Of a stretch of 64,000 bases of DNA, positions 50,680 through 60,443 are shown one piece after another. The notes under the pieces are model-generated. The model did no database searches. It saw only the letters and a program-made list of their open reading frames with translations, and was not told the DNA's origin. The stretch's first letter is position 1; each line of letters starts with the position of its first letter. The stretch is taken from the NCBI GenBank assembly GCA_014655195.1, contig BNBH01000022.1, positions 1 through 64,000 on the forward strand, given 5' to 3'. The stretch comes from Streptomyces cellulosae (GTDB lineage Bacteria; Actinomycetota; Actinomycetes; Streptomycetales; Streptomycetaceae). The position numbers were made by a program, and so were the translations under genes.

Positions 50680-51128
50680 GCCCCCTCCAACGGGTCCGAC
50701 GTACCGGTGGTTACGTAGCGGACGCAGTGCCCGTGACTCTCTGTTTCCGGCTTCCCGGTGCCACCTGCGCCAACCAGCGCCTTGATGTGCACAGGGTGGT
50801 GCGGCGGGTGTCGTGCGCCCCGGAGTGCATCGCTGCATCCACTCTTGTCTGTCCTGTGTCAAGTCAATCGCGGGACGGCGACGGTGCGTTCATTCGAAGG
50901 GGTGGCGAATGGTGGCGATTGAGGTTCCGCCATGGTGGGGCGGGTGATCATAGGGTTACTGTGTGTGCACGGCTTGGATGGGGCACATGCACTCGCGGGT
51001 ATGCCGGAGGCAACTCGGCTTTCCGTTCGGAGGGTGGCAAACGCCGGACGGGCGGCCCCAACTACCGGCATTCTGATAGGGCTTGGCGCACTCGGCGACA
51101 AGTGGTCTTCAGGGATGGGGGCGTTCCA
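50680..51128. other. Gene-free region before nsdA
   Basis: 449 bases that hold divergent promoters for the (-) primase-like gene and nsdA. TAGGGT at 50950-50955 matches the -10 pattern of Streptomyces, without a convincing -35. Short frames here have no family features. No RNA gene seen. Confidence 0.45.
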
Positions 51129-52625
51129 GTGAGCGGCAACGGCGGTGGCGGGACGAGTTCTGCGAGTGCGGAGAAGCGCCCGAACGAGCTGCTCACCTCA
51201 TGGTTCGTCCGCAGCGGCTGGTCCAAGGGTGAGCTCGCCCGCCAAGTGAACCGCAGAGCGCGGCAGTTGGGCGCCAACCACATCTCCACCGACACCTCCC
51301 GGGTGCGCCGCTGGCTGGACGGGGAGAACCCGCGCGAGCCGATCCCGCGCATCCTCTCCGAGCTGTTCTCCGAGCGCTTCGGTGTCGTCGTCTCCGTGGA
51401 GGACCTGGGCCTGCGCACCACACGCCCGGCGCCCTCCGCGACCGGCGTCGACCTTCCCTGGACGGGCCCGCAGACCGTGGCCCTGCTCAGCGAGTTCTCG
51501 CGCAGCGACCTCATGCTGGCGCGGCGCGGCTTCCTCGGGAGCTCGCTGGCCCTCTCCGCGGGCCCGTCCCTCATCGAGCCCATGCAGCGCTGGCTCGTCC
51601 CCTCCCCGTCCTCCCCCCTGGCCAGGCCCGAGCCGGACGTCGCCCCCTCCTCGGCGCGCGCCCGCGGCCGGCTCTCCAAGCCGGAGCTGGACCTGCTGGA
51701 GACCACCACCGTGATGTTCCGGCAGTGGGACGCCCAGTGCGGCGGCGGACTGCGCCGCAAGGCCGTCGTCGGCCAGCTCCACGAGGTCACCGACCTCCTC
51801 CAGGAGCCACAGCCCGACGCCACCACCAAGCGGCTCTTCAAGGTCGCCGCCGAGCTCGCCGAACTGGCCGGCTGGATGTCGTACGACGTGGGGCTGCAGC
51901 CCACCGCGCAGAAGTACTTCGTGCTCGCCCTGCACGCCGCCAAGGAGGCCGGCGACCGGCCCCTCGGCTCCTACGTCCTCTCCAACATGAGCCGCCAGAT
52001 GATCCACCTCGGCCGCCCCGAGGACGCCCTGGAGCTCATCCACCTCGCCCAGTACGGCAGCCGCGACTGCGCCAGCCCCCGCGTCCAGTCCATGCTGTAT
52101 GCGATGGAGGCCCGCGCCTACGCCAACATGGGCCAGCCCGGCCGCTGCAAGCGCGCCGTCCGCATGGCCGAGGACACCTTCGCCGAGGCCGGCGAGTGGG
52201 ACGAGCCGGACCCCGACTGGATCCGCTTCTTCTCCGAGGCCGAGCTGTACGCGGAGAACAGCCACTCCTTCCGCGACCTGGCCTACGTCGCCGGCCGCAG
52301 CCCCACCTACGCCTCGCTCGCCGAGCCGCTGATGAAGCGCGCCGTGGAGCTGTTCGGCAAGGAGGGCGGCGAGCACCAGCGCTCCTACGCCCTCAACCTG
52401 ATCGGCATGGCCACGGTGCATCTGCTCCAGCGCGAACCCGAGCAGAGCACGGTTCTCGCCACCGAGGCCATCAAGGCCGCCAAGAAGGTCCGTTCCGAGC
52501 GCGTCAACACTCGTATCCGAAAGACCGTGGACACCGCCGTACGTGACTTCGGGGAGCTCGCCGAGGTCGTCGAACTCACCGAGCGGCTCGCCGTCGAGCT
52601 GCCCGAGACCGCCCAGGCGGTCTGA
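51129..52625 (+). CDS. nsdA: NsdA-type regulator of sporulation and antibiotic production
   Basis: 498-aa regulator. N-terminal helix-turn-helix-like block (ELLTSWFVRSGWSKGELARQ; RARQLGANHISTDTSRVRRW), then helical repeats of the tetratricopeptide type (about 230-480; YFVLALHAAKEAGDRPLGSY). Matches Streptomyces NsdA, whose loss raises antibiotic and spore production. GTG start after a G-rich stretch (MSGNGGGGTSS). It is monocistronic and ends in a large hairpin. Confidence 0.95.
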   Translation: MSGNGGGGTSSASAEKRPNELLTSWFVRSGWSKGELARQVNRRARQLGANHISTDTSRVRRWLDGENPREPIPRILSELFSERFGVVVSVEDLGLRTTRPAPSATGVDLPWTGPQTVALLSEFSRSDLMLARRGFLGSSLALSAGPSLIEPMQRWLVPSPSSPLARPEPDVAPSSARARGRLSKPELDLLETTTVMFRQWDAQCGGGLRRKAVVGQLHEVTDLLQEPQPDATTKRLFKVAAELAELAGWMSYDVGLQPTAQKYFVLALHAAKEAGDRPLGSYVLSNMSRQMIHLGRPEDALELIHLAQYGSRDCASPRVQSMLYAMEARAYANMGQPGRCKRAVRMAEDTFAEAGEWDEPDPDWIRFFSEAELYAENSHSFRDLAYVAGRSPTYASLAEPLMKRAVELFGKEGGEHQRSYALNLIGMATVHLLQREPEQSTVLATEAIKAAKKVRSERVNTRIRKTVDTAVRDFGELAEVVELTERLAVELPETAQAV

Positions 52626-52645
52626 ACACCGAGGAACCCTGGACC

Positions 52646-52722
52646 CCGGCCGCGGCCGGCCCTCCCGAACTGCCCGACTCGGCTCCCCCATGCCAGTCAT
52701 TCGGAAGGCCGGCCGCGGCCGG
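52646..52722 (+). terminator. Large inverted repeat after nsdA
   Basis: 16-base arms CCGGCCGCGGCCGGCC and its mirror at 52707, separated by 45 bases. Each arm is itself partly self-complementary. Probable terminator, unusually long loop. Confidence 0.55.
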
Positions 52723-52836
52723 TCGTGTGTCTCCCCGGCCGCGGCTCACCGCCGTACACCGAAGATTGCGCCACGATAACGATCGGCGCGCCCCGGATCC
52801 GGCGGTTCACCGACCCGTAACACGCCGGGTGCCTTC

Positions 52837-52874
52837 GTCACGGCGGCGAAACAACGAGGGGCTTCCACCGAAAC
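52837..52874 (+). promoter_or_regulatory. GlnR-like box upstream of amtB
   Basis: GTCAC-N6-GAAAC at 52837-52852 matches the GlnR half-site rule gTnAc-N6-GaAAc. A second GAAAC at 52870 keeps the exact 22-base period; its partner at 52859 is degenerate. 98 bases before the amtB start. GlnR-control of this operon is established in S. coelicolor. Confidence 0.6.
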
Positions 52875-52971
52875 GGCGCTGCGCCAATCTTCATGGCGCA
52901 TAACCGGCCCACCCCTCAATCCGCTCAAGGCTTCGCCCGCACGGGGCCGTACCAACGACGAGGAGACGCCG

Positions 52972-54312
52972 ATGGCACAAGCCATCACCCTGGCAGCAGA
53001 CGCGCCCACGCTGTCCGCCGCCAACACAGGGTTCATGCTCATCTGTTCCGCGCTGGTGATGCTCATGACCCCCGGTCTGGCCTTCTTCTACGGAGGCATG
53101 GTCCGGGTCAAGAGCACCCTGAACATGCTGATGATGAGCTTCATCAGCCTGGGCATCGTCACCATCCTGTGGGTGCTCTACGGGTTCTCCGTCGCGTTCG
53201 GCGACGACAAGGGCAGCCTCGTCGGCTGGAACTCCGACTGGGTGGGCCTGAGCGACATCGGCCTGACCGAGCTGTGGGGCTCCACCACGATTCCGCTGTT
53301 CGTCTTCGCCGCCTTCCAGCTGATGTTCGCGATCCTCACGCCCGCCCTGATCAGCGGCGCCCTCGCGGACCGCGTGAAGTTCAGCGCCTGGGCGCTGTTC
53401 ATCACCCTGTGGGTCAGCGTCGTCTACTTCCCGGTCGCGCACTGGGTGTGGGGCGAGGGCGGCTGGGCCTTCGACCTCGGCGTCATCGACTTCGCCGGCG
53501 GTACCGCCGTGCACATCAACGCCGGTGCGGCCGCCCTCGGCGTGATCCTGGTGATCGGCAAGCGCATCGGCTTCAAGAAGGACCCGATGCGTCCGCACAG
53601 CCTTCCGCTGGTCATGCTCGGCGCCGGTCTGCTGTGGTTCGGCTGGTTCGGATTCAACGCCGGCTCGTGGCTCGGCAACGACGACGGCGTCGGCGCGCTG
53701 ATGTTCGTCAACACCCAGGTCGCCACCGGCGCCGCGGTTCTCGGCTGGCTCGCCTACGAGAAGATCCGCCACGGCGCGTTCACCACGCTGGGCGCCGCCT
53801 CCGGCGCGGTCTCCGGTCTGGTCGCCATCACCCCGGCCGGCGGCGCGGTCTCCCCGCTCGGCGCCATCGCGATCGGCATCATCGCCGGTGTCCTGTGCGC
53901 CATGGCCGTCGGCCTCAAGTACAAGTTCGGCTACGACGACTCCCTCGACGTCGTCGGCGTCCACCTCGTCGGCGGCATCATCGGCTCCCTGCTCATCGGC
54001 TTCCTCGCCACCGGCAAGGGCCAGTCCGACGTCGAGGGCCTCTTCTACGGCGGCGGCCTCGACCAGTTCTGGAAGCAGTGCGCCGGTGTCTTCGGCGTCC
54101 TCGCCTACTCCCTGATCGCCTCCGCGGTCCTGGCCCTCCTCATCCACAAGACCATCGGTATGCGAGTCTCCGAGGACGAGGAGGTGGCCGGCATCGACCA
54201 GGCCGAGCACGCCGAGACCGCATACGACTTCAGCGGCGCGGGCGGCGGCGCGGCCCGGACGCCGGCCAGCAGCCCCGTCGCCCCGGCCGAGAGCAAGAAG
54301 GTGGACGCATGA
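52972..54312 (+). CDS. amtB: Ammonium transporter
   Basis: 446-aa inner-membrane ammonia channel with eleven expected helices. MTPGLAFFYGGMVR, FAGGTAVHINAGAAAL (pore His and the conserved Asp/Phe region) and GVHLVGGIIGSLLIG (second pore His) are present. The cytoplasmic C-tail (DEEVAGIDQAEHAETAY) is the GlnK contact. ATG start with GAGGAG before it; 4-base overlap with glnK. Member of the amtB-glnK-glnD nitrogen operon. Confidence 0.97.
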   Translation: MAQAITLAADAPTLSAANTGFMLICSALVMLMTPGLAFFYGGMVRVKSTLNMLMMSFISLGIVTILWVLYGFSVAFGDDKGSLVGWNSDWVGLSDIGLTELWGSTTIPLFVFAAFQLMFAILTPALISGALADRVKFSAWALFITLWVSVVYFPVAHWVWGEGGWAFDLGVIDFAGGTAVHINAGAAALGVILVIGKRIGFKKDPMRPHSLPLVMLGAGLLWFGWFGFNAGSWLGNDDGVGALMFVNTQVATGAAVLGWLAYEKIRHGAFTTLGAASGAVSGLVAITPAGGAVSPLGAIAIGIIAGVLCAMAVGLKYKFGYDDSLDVVGVHLVGGIIGSLLIGFLATGKGQSDVEGLFYGGGLDQFWKQCAGVFGVLAYSLIASAVLALLIHKTIGMRVSEDEEVAGIDQAEHAETAYDFSGAGGGAARTPASSPVAPAESKKVDA

Positions 54313-54647
54313 AGCTCATCACCGCCGTCGTGAAGCCGCACCGGCTCGACGAGATCAAGGAGGCCCTCCAGGCCTTCGGAGTGCACGGTCTGACCGTCAC
54401 CGAGGCCAGCGGCTACGGCCGCCAGCGCGGCCACACCGAGGTCTACCGCGGCGCCGAGTACACCGTCGACCTGGTGCCCAAGGTCCGCATCGAGGTCCTG
54501 GTCGAGGACGACGACGCCGAGCAGCTCGTCGACGTCGTGGTCAAGGCCGCCCGCACCGGCAAGATCGGCGACGGCAAGGTGTGGACCATCCCCGTCGAGA
54601 CGGCCGTACGGGTCCGGACCGGCGAGCGCGGCCCGGACGCGCTCTGA
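54309..54647 (+). CDS. glnK: Nitrogen regulatory PII protein
   Basis: 112-aa trimeric PII signal protein that senses 2-oxoglutarate and ATP/ADP. MKLITAVVKPHRLDEIKEAL and the T-loop EVYRGAEYTVDLVPK are intact; Tyr51 is the residue adenylylated by GlnD in Streptomyces. C-terminal site GKIGDGKVWTIPVE is standard. ATG overlaps the amtB stop. Blocks AmtB under ammonium plenty (family knowledge). Confidence 0.98.
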   Translation: MKLITAVVKPHRLDEIKEALQAFGVHGLTVTEASGYGRQRGHTEVYRGAEYTVDLVPKVRIEVLVEDDDAEQLVDVVVKAARTGKIGDGKVWTIPVETAVRVRTGERGPDAL

Positions 54648-54676
54648 CAGCAGACCGACCGAACAGGAGTCGCCGG

Positions 54677-57136
54677 GTGACGAGGACGGACATGCACGGC
54701 CACGAACAGGACTCGGGACCCGGCGGCTACGCGGCGGCCCGGCTGCGCCTTCTCAACGAGAAGGCGCGGTCCGGGCCGCCGCGCCGTTCCGCCCTCGCCG
54801 GCCTCACCGACGAATGGCTCGCCGGACTCTTCGCGGCCGGCGCCCCCGGAGCGCGCGGGGTCTCCCTCGTCGCCGTCGGCGGCTACGGACGCGCGGAACT
54901 CTCCCCGCGCAGCGACCTCGACCTGCTGCTGCTCCACGACGGCGGCGACACCGAGGCCGTCTCCAAGCTCGCCGACCGCCTCTGGTACCCGGTCTGGGAC
55001 CTCGGCCTCGCCCTCGACCACTCCGTCCGCACCCCGGCGGAGGCCCGCAGGACCGCGGGGGAGGACCTCAAGGTCCAGCTCGGCCTGCTGGACGCCCGGC
55101 ACATCGCCGGCGACCTCGGCCTCACCACCGCCCTGCGCACCACCGTCCTCGCCGACTGGCGCAACCAGGCCCCCAAGCGGCTGCCCGCCCTGCGTGAGCT
55201 GTGCGAGGAGCGCGCCGCACGCCAGGGCGAACTGCAGTACCTCCTCGAACCCGACCTCAAGGAGGCCCACGGCGGACTGCGCGACGCCACCGCCCTGCGC
55301 GCGGTGGCCGCCTCCTGGCTCGCCGACGCCCCCCGCGAAGGACTCGCCGAGGCCCGCGGCCGCCTCCTCGACGTACGCGACGCCCTGCACCTGACCACCG
55401 GACGCGCCACCGACCGGCTCGCCCTCCAGGAACAGGACCAGGTCGCCGCCGAACTCGGCCTCCTCGACGCCGACGCCCTGCTCCGCCAGGTCTACGAGGC
55501 CGCCCGGGTCATCGCCTACGCCGGCGACGTCACCTGGCGCGAGGTCGGCCGCGTCCTGCGCTCCCGCTCGGTGCGGCCCCGGCTGCGCGCCATCCTGGGC
55601 GGCGGGAGGGCGCTGGGCGGCGGCAAGCCCGCGCCCGAGCGGTCCCCGCTCGCCGAGGGCGTCGTGGAACAGGACGGCGAAGTGGTGCTCGCCCGCGCCG
55701 CGCGCCCCGACCGCGACCCCGTGCTCCCGCTCCGCGCCGCGGCCGCCGCCGCCCAGGCGGGCCTCCCCCTCAACCTGCACGCCGTACGCCGCATGGCCGC
55801 CGGCGCCCGCGCCCTCCCCGCGCCCTGGCCCGCCGAGGCCCGCCAGCAGCTCATCACCCTGCTCGGCTCCGGCCGGCCCACCGTCGACGTCTGGGAGGCG
55901 CTGGAGGCCGAGGGACTGATCAGCCTGCTGCTCCCCGACTGGGACCGGGTGCGCTGCCGCCCCCAGCGCAACGCCGTCCACCTGTGGACCGTCGACCGGC
56001 ACCTCATCGAGACCGCCGTGCGCGCCTCCGCCTTCACCCGCCGCGTCAGCCGCCCCGACCTGCTGCTCGTCGCCGCCCTGCTGCACGACATCGGCAAGGG
56101 CTGGCCCGGCGACCACTCGGTGGCGGGCGAGGTCATCGCCCGGGACGTCGCCGCCCGCATCGGCTTCGACGCCGACGACGTCACCGTCGTCGCCACCCTC
56201 GTACGCCACCACCTGCTGCTCGTGGAGACCGCCACCCGGCGCGACCTCGACGACCCCGCCACCGTGCGCTCCGTCGCCGAGGCCGTCGGCTCCCCGGGCA
56301 CGCTGGAGCTGCTGCACGCCCTCACCGAGGCGGACGCCCTCGCCACCGGACCGGCGGCCTGGTCCTCCTGGCGCGCCTCACTGGTCGCGGACCTGGTCAA
56401 ACGGGTCGCCGCCGTACTGGCGGGGCAGGCCCCGCCCGACCCCGAGGAATCCGCGCCCACCGCACAGCACGAGCGGCTCGCCCTGGAGGCCGTCGCCACC
56501 GGCGCGCCCGTGCTGTCCTTGCGGGCGCAGACCGAGCCGCCCGCCGAGCCCTCCGGCGACCCCGAACCGCTCGGCGTGGAACTGCTGATCGCCGTGCCCG
56601 ACCAGGCGGGCGTGCTGCCCGCGGTGGCCGGCGTGCTCGCCATGCACCGGCTGACCGTGCGCACCGCCGAGCTGCGCTCGCTGGACCTCCCGGACGGCGT
56701 CGACGGCTCCGTGCTGCTGCTGGACTGGCGGGTCGCCGCCGAGTACGGCTCGCTGCCGCAGGCCGCCCGGCTCCGCGCAGACCTGGTCCGCGCCCTGGAC
56801 GGCAGCCTGGACATCTCCGGCCGCCTCGCCGAACGGGACGCCGCCTACCCGAGGCGCCGCGGGGTGGTCGCCCCGCCCCCGCGTGTGACGGTCGCCCCGG
56901 CCGCCTCCCGGCACGCCACGGTGATCGAGGTCCGCGCGCAGGACGCCCCGGGCCTGCTGTTCCGTATCGGACGGGCGCTGGAGGACGCGGGCGTGAGCGT
57001 GCGCAGCGCCCACGCCGGCACGCTCGGCGCCAACGCGGTCGACGCCTTCTACGTCACAGGGACCGAGGGCCTGCCGCTCCCCGACGAGGAGGCGGTGTCG
57101 GTGGCGCGGAAGCTGGAGGAGACGCTGCGGGCGTGA
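54677..57136 (+). CDS. glnD: PII adenylyltransferase / (de)modifying enzyme GlnD
   Basis: 819-aa enzyme with an N-terminal nucleotidyltransferase domain (GGYGRAELSPRSDLDLL, catalytic Asp pair), a helical part, HD hydrolase domain (HLWTVDRHLIETAV and LLHDIGKG) and two C-terminal ACT domains (about 635-710 and 745-819). In actinobacteria it adenylylates rather than uridylylates GlnK. Start GTG (MTRTDMHGHEQ) with AGGAG 7 bases upstream; an ATG five codons later is the alternative. The linker at about 570-620 is Pro/Glu-rich. Confidence 0.95.
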   Translation: MTRTDMHGHEQDSGPGGYAAARLRLLNEKARSGPPRRSALAGLTDEWLAGLFAAGAPGARGVSLVAVGGYGRAELSPRSDLDLLLLHDGGDTEAVSKLADRLWYPVWDLGLALDHSVRTPAEARRTAGEDLKVQLGLLDARHIAGDLGLTTALRTTVLADWRNQAPKRLPALRELCEERAARQGELQYLLEPDLKEAHGGLRDATALRAVAASWLADAPREGLAEARGRLLDVRDALHLTTGRATDRLALQEQDQVAAELGLLDADALLRQVYEAARVIAYAGDVTWREVGRVLRSRSVRPRLRAILGGGRALGGGKPAPERSPLAEGVVEQDGEVVLARAARPDRDPVLPLRAAAAAAQAGLPLNLHAVRRMAAGARALPAPWPAEARQQLITLLGSGRPTVDVWEALEAEGLISLLLPDWDRVRCRPQRNAVHLWTVDRHLIETAVRASAFTRRVSRPDLLLVAALLHDIGKGWPGDHSVAGEVIARDVAARIGFDADDVTVVATLVRHHLLLVETATRRDLDDPATVRSVAEAVGSPGTLELLHALTEADALATGPAAWSSWRASLVADLVKRVAAVLAGQAPPDPEESAPTAQHERLALEAVATGAPVLSLRAQTEPPAEPSGDPEPLGVELLIAVPDQAGVLPAVAGVLAMHRLTVRTAELRSLDLPDGVDGSVLLLDWRVAAEYGSLPQAARLRADLVRALDGSLDISGRLAERDAAYPRRRGVVAPPPRVTVAPAASRHATVIEVRAQDAPGLLFRIGRALEDAGVSVRSAHAGTLGANAVDAFYVTGTEGLPLPDEEAVSVARKLEETLRA

Positions 57137-57251
57137 CATGCGGCGGTGCACGCGTTGAGCAGGGCGTGCTCCCCTCCGGCGCGGGGACGGACCGCCCGCT
57201 CAGCGGGTTCTGAAGACGGTCAAGGAATGCTCCTCGCGGCAGCGGGGGTCT

Positions 57252-57283
57252 GTCCCCGCCCGCCGGACGACGCGGGCGGGGAC
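57252..57283 (+). terminator. Terminator of the amtB-glnK-glnD operon
   Basis: 12-bp perfect stem, arm GTCCCCGCCCGC, 8-base loop, followed by GATTTG. Confidence 0.85.
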
Positions 57284-57353
57284 GATTTGCTTGCGGAGCC
57301 GGATACCCTGGAGGGCAGCCCAACCGCCCCCGACCCCGAGGACCGACGCCGCC

Positions 57354-58904
57354 GTGTTCGACACCCTCTCCGACCGCCTCAGCGCGACCTTCAAAAACCT
57401 CCGCGGAAAGGGCCGGCTGAGCGAAGCGGACATCGACGCCACGGCGCGTGAGATCCGCATCGCCCTCCTGGAAGCGGACGTGGCCCTGCCTGTCGTCCGC
57501 GCGTTCATCAAGAACGTCAAGGAGCGTGCGCTCGGCGCCGAGGTCTCCAAGGCGCTCAATCCGGCCCAACAGATCATCAAGATCGTCAATGACGAGCTGA
57601 TCCAGATCCTCGGCGGCGAGACCCGCCGCCTCCGCTTCGCCAAGCAGCCCCCCACCGTGATCATGCTCGCGGGTCTGCAGGGTGCCGGTAAGACCACCCT
57701 CGCGGGCAAGCTCGGCAAGTGGCTCAAGGACCAGGGCCACTCCCCGCTCCTCGTCGCCGCCGACCTCCAGCGCCCCAACGCCGTCAACCAGCTCAGCGTC
57801 GTCGCCGAGCGGGCGGGCGTCGCCGTCTACGCGCCCGAGCCGGGCAACGGCGTCGGCGACCCGGTGAAGGTCGCCAAGGACTCCATCGACCACGCCCGCG
57901 CCAAGGTGCACGACATCGTGATCGTGGACACCGCGGGCCGCCTGGGCATCGACCAGGAGATGATGCAGCAGGCCGCGGACATCCGTGACGCGGTCAGCCC
58001 CGACGAGATCCTCTTCGTCGTCGACGCGATGATCGGCCAGGACGCGGTCAACACCGCCGAGGCCTTCCGCGACGGCGTCGGCTTCGACGGCGTGGTGCTG
58101 TCCAAGCTCGACGGTGACGCCCGCGGTGGTGCCGCGCTGTCGATCCGGCAGGTCACCGGCAAGCCGATCATGTTCGCGTCCAACGGTGAGAAGCTCGACG
58201 ACTTCGACGCCTTCCACCCGGACCGGATGGCCTCCCGCATCCTCGACATGGGTGACCTGCTCACCCTGATCGAGCAGGCGGAGAAGACGTTCAGCCAGGA
58301 AGAGGCCGAGCGGATGGCCTCCAAGCTGGCGTCGAAGAAGGGCCAGGACTTCACCCTGGACGACTTCCTCGCCCAGATGGAGCAGGTCCGCAAGATGGGC
58401 TCCATCTCCAAGCTGCTCGGCATGCTCCCCGGCATGGGCCAGATCAAGGACCAGATCAACAACCTGGACGAGCGGGACGTCGACCGCACCGCCGCGATCA
58501 TCAAGTCGATGACGCCCGGCGAGCGCCAGGACCCGGCGATCATCAACGGCTCGCGCCGCGCCCGTATCGCCAAGGGTTCCGGTGTCGAGGTCAGCGCCGT
58601 GAAGAACCTGGTCGAGCGGTTCTTCGAGGCGCGGAAGATGATGTCCCGCATGGCGCAGGGCGGCGGCATGCCGGGGATGCCCGGGATGCCGGGCATGGGC
58701 GGCGGCCCGGGCCGCGCCAAGAAGAAGCAGAAGCAGGCCAAGGGCAAGCAGCGCTCCGGCAACCCGATGAAGCGCAAGCAGCAGGAGCAGGAGGAGGCCG
58801 CGCGGCGCGCGGCGGCGGCCCAGGGCGGTGGCGCCTTCGGTCTGCCGCAGCAGGGCGGCAAGGACTTCGAGCTGCCCGACGAGTTCAAGAAGTTCATGGG
58901 CTGA
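57354..58904 (+). CDS. ffh: Signal recognition particle protein Ffh
   Basis: 516-aa SRP54 GTPase. NG domain with P-loop LQGAGKTTL, DTAGRLGID and SKLDGDARGG, then the methionine-rich M domain (about 300-450) that binds SRP RNA and signal sequences. The C-tail has a Met-Pro-Gly repeat (GGGMPGMPGMPGMGGG) and a long Lys/Gln-rich stretch. GTG start (VFDTLSDRLSATFKNLRG). It pairs functionally with ftsY. The ffs RNA gene was not found in the window. Confidence 0.97.
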   Translation: MFDTLSDRLSATFKNLRGKGRLSEADIDATAREIRIALLEADVALPVVRAFIKNVKERALGAEVSKALNPAQQIIKIVNDELIQILGGETRRLRFAKQPPTVIMLAGLQGAGKTTLAGKLGKWLKDQGHSPLLVAADLQRPNAVNQLSVVAERAGVAVYAPEPGNGVGDPVKVAKDSIDHARAKVHDIVIVDTAGRLGIDQEMMQQAADIRDAVSPDEILFVVDAMIGQDAVNTAEAFRDGVGFDGVVLSKLDGDARGGAALSIRQVTGKPIMFASNGEKLDDFDAFHPDRMASRILDMGDLLTLIEQAEKTFSQEEAERMASKLASKKGQDFTLDDFLAQMEQVRKMGSISKLLGMLPGMGQIKDQINNLDERDVDRTAAIIKSMTPGERQDPAIINGSRRARIAKGSGVEVSAVKNLVERFFEARKMMSRMAQGGGMPGMPGMPGMGGGPGRAKKKQKQAKGKQRSGNPMKRKQQEQEEAARRAAAAQGGGAFGLPQQGGKDFELPDEFKKFMG

Positions 58905-58923
58905 GGCCGCTCACGACGGCCGG

Positions 58924-58979
58924 ACGAACGCCGCAGGGGCGCTCTCCTCGTACGGAGGAGGCGCCCCTGCGGCGTTCGT
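58924..58979. terminator. Strong bidirectional terminator after ffh
   Basis: Perfect 19-bp arms (ACGAACGCCGCAGGGGCGC and its mirror) around an 18-base centre that can itself pair (CTCCTCG/CGGAGGAG), between convergent ffh and the methyltransferase gene. Confidence 0.9.
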
Positions 58980-59001
58980 GCGTTGTGGGTGCCCGTGCCG
59001 G

Positions 59002-59856
59002 TCAGGGCACGCGCGCGACGAGGTACCGGAACACGTTCGGCATCCACACGGTGCCGTCCGCGCGCTGGTACGGGTGGAGGGCCTCGGTCAGTTCCTTCTC
59101 GACCTGCACCTGGTCGGTCGCGGTGATCGCCGGGTCGAACAGACCCGTCGACTTCAGTCCCCGTACGGCGCTGTCGGCGTCCGCGTAGCCGAAGGGGCAC
59201 GCCACCCGGCCCGAGCCGTCGGGCCGCAGTCCCGCGCGCTCGGCGACCCGCTCCAGGTCGTCGCGCTCGGTGGGGCGCCAGGCGTCCGCGCCGCGCAGCG
59301 GTTCCGCCAGCTTGGCGGCGACCCGCAGCACGGTCGAGGTGGTGCAGCGCTCGGGCGGGCCCCAGCCGGCCAGCACCACGGCCGCCCCGCGTCCGGCCAG
59401 CGGCAGCGCCTCGGCGAGCAGCTCGCCCAGTCCCTCCGCGTCGCCGGCGAGGCACCCGATCGGTTCGAAGGCCGTGACCACGGTGTATCCGGCGGCGTCG
59501 GCGGGGCCCGCCTCGGCGGGGGAGCCCTGCACGATCCGGGTGCCGGTGCGCGTGGGGGTGTCCCGCTCGTCCGGCAGCAGCCGTTCCCGGGCGAGGGCCA
59601 GCCGGTCGGACGAGGTGTCCACGCCGGTGATCGCCGCGCCGCGGGAGGCCGCCATCAGCAGGGCCAGTCCCGATCCGCAGCCGAGGCCCAGCAGCCGGGT
59701 CGCCGGGCCCACGTCGAGTCGCTCGTACACCGCCTCGTAGAGCGGGACGAGCATCCGCTCCTGGATCTCGGACCAGTCACGCGCGCGTGCCCGCAGGTCC
59801 ACGCGCGGGGCCGCCCCCGTGCGTGACGGGTGCTGCCGCACGAGCGTAGGTGTCAT
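59002..59856 (-). CDS. SAM-dependent methyltransferase
   Basis: 284-aa class I methyltransferase. SAM-binding motif I LLGLGCGSGLALLMAAS, motif II GVDTSSDRLALARERL, motif post-I VTAFEPIGCL. The C-terminal half (ADGTVWMPNVFRYLVARVP) is typical of a small-molecule methyltransferase family common in Streptomyces. Substrate unknown. ATG start (MTPTLVRQHPSRTG). Alone in its transcription unit. Confidence 0.85.
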   Translation of the reverse strand: MTPTLVRQHPSRTGAAPRVDLRARARDWSEIQERMLVPLYEAVYERLDVGPATRLLGLGCGSGLALLMAASRGAAITGVDTSSDRLALARERLLPDERDTPTRTGTRIVQGSPAEAGPADAAGYTVVTAFEPIGCLAGDAEGLGELLAEALPLAGRGAAVVLAGWGPPERCTTSTVLRVAAKLAEPLRGADAWRPTERDDLERVAERAGLRPDGSGRVACPFGYADADSAVRGLKSTGLFDPAITATDQVQVEKELTEALHPYQRADGTVWMPNVFRYLVARVP

Positions 59857-60443
59857 AGGTAAGCGCCCCAATCAGCCGAGAGTTGCCGCAGTGCCCGTTT
59901 TCCTGGCCCCCGTGCAGTGCGCCCGCACACCCCCCGTATGCCAGGTAACTCCGCCCTCGACGTGTCGTCCAGTGGAAGGAGGGGGCCGTTTGGTAGTTGC
60001 TCGTGCCAGTGGCAAGAATTCACATTCCGGTAATCGGGGGCCGCCCGGACGGTCACGGCGGGGACGTCCGCGGAACGGTTCCGGCCATCGGCGGCGGCGC
60101 TTCGCCGGGCGGGCCAGGGCCGGTTCCCGGTGCCGGGAGCGGACCCGGTAGGTTCTGCCGTCACGGCGTTCCGGGTGGACCGGACGCCGCCTCCCGCCAC
60201 GAGCGCGGCCGAAAGGTCTCTTGCGCGGCCCGTGAGGCGCACGCGCACCGGCGCGTGCGGACCGGATACGCGCGGGGGCGTACGTCAGCCTACGCACCAC
60301 CTTGCGGTGAGCTGCGAGGCTTCTCCGCAGATCAGCGCACCCGTGGTCGTCAGGACGCATCAGTGCCAACTGACGGGTACGTGCAAATTATTTGGGATGC
60401 CCCGGAATCGGAACACAGAGGCACCCAGGCTCGTTGTCATTAC
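59857..60443. other. Gene-free region before the metalloprotease-like gene
   Basis: 587 bases with divergent promoters expected. Contains CTGCG/CGCAG hairpin near 60311-60335 and TCAGT-N4-ACTGA at 60360-60373. Frames on both strands are Arg/Gly-rich without any family feature. Nothing else recognised. Confidence 0.45.

Noticed and set aside
57137..57353. SRP RNA gene next to ffh
   Set aside because: No GGAAG-type tetraloop helix or expected length; only the glnD terminator is seen.
59997..60443. Upstream extension of the SprT-like gene
   Set aside because: The extra 149 residues are Arg/Gly-rich and unlike the compact family; no ribosome site supports it.
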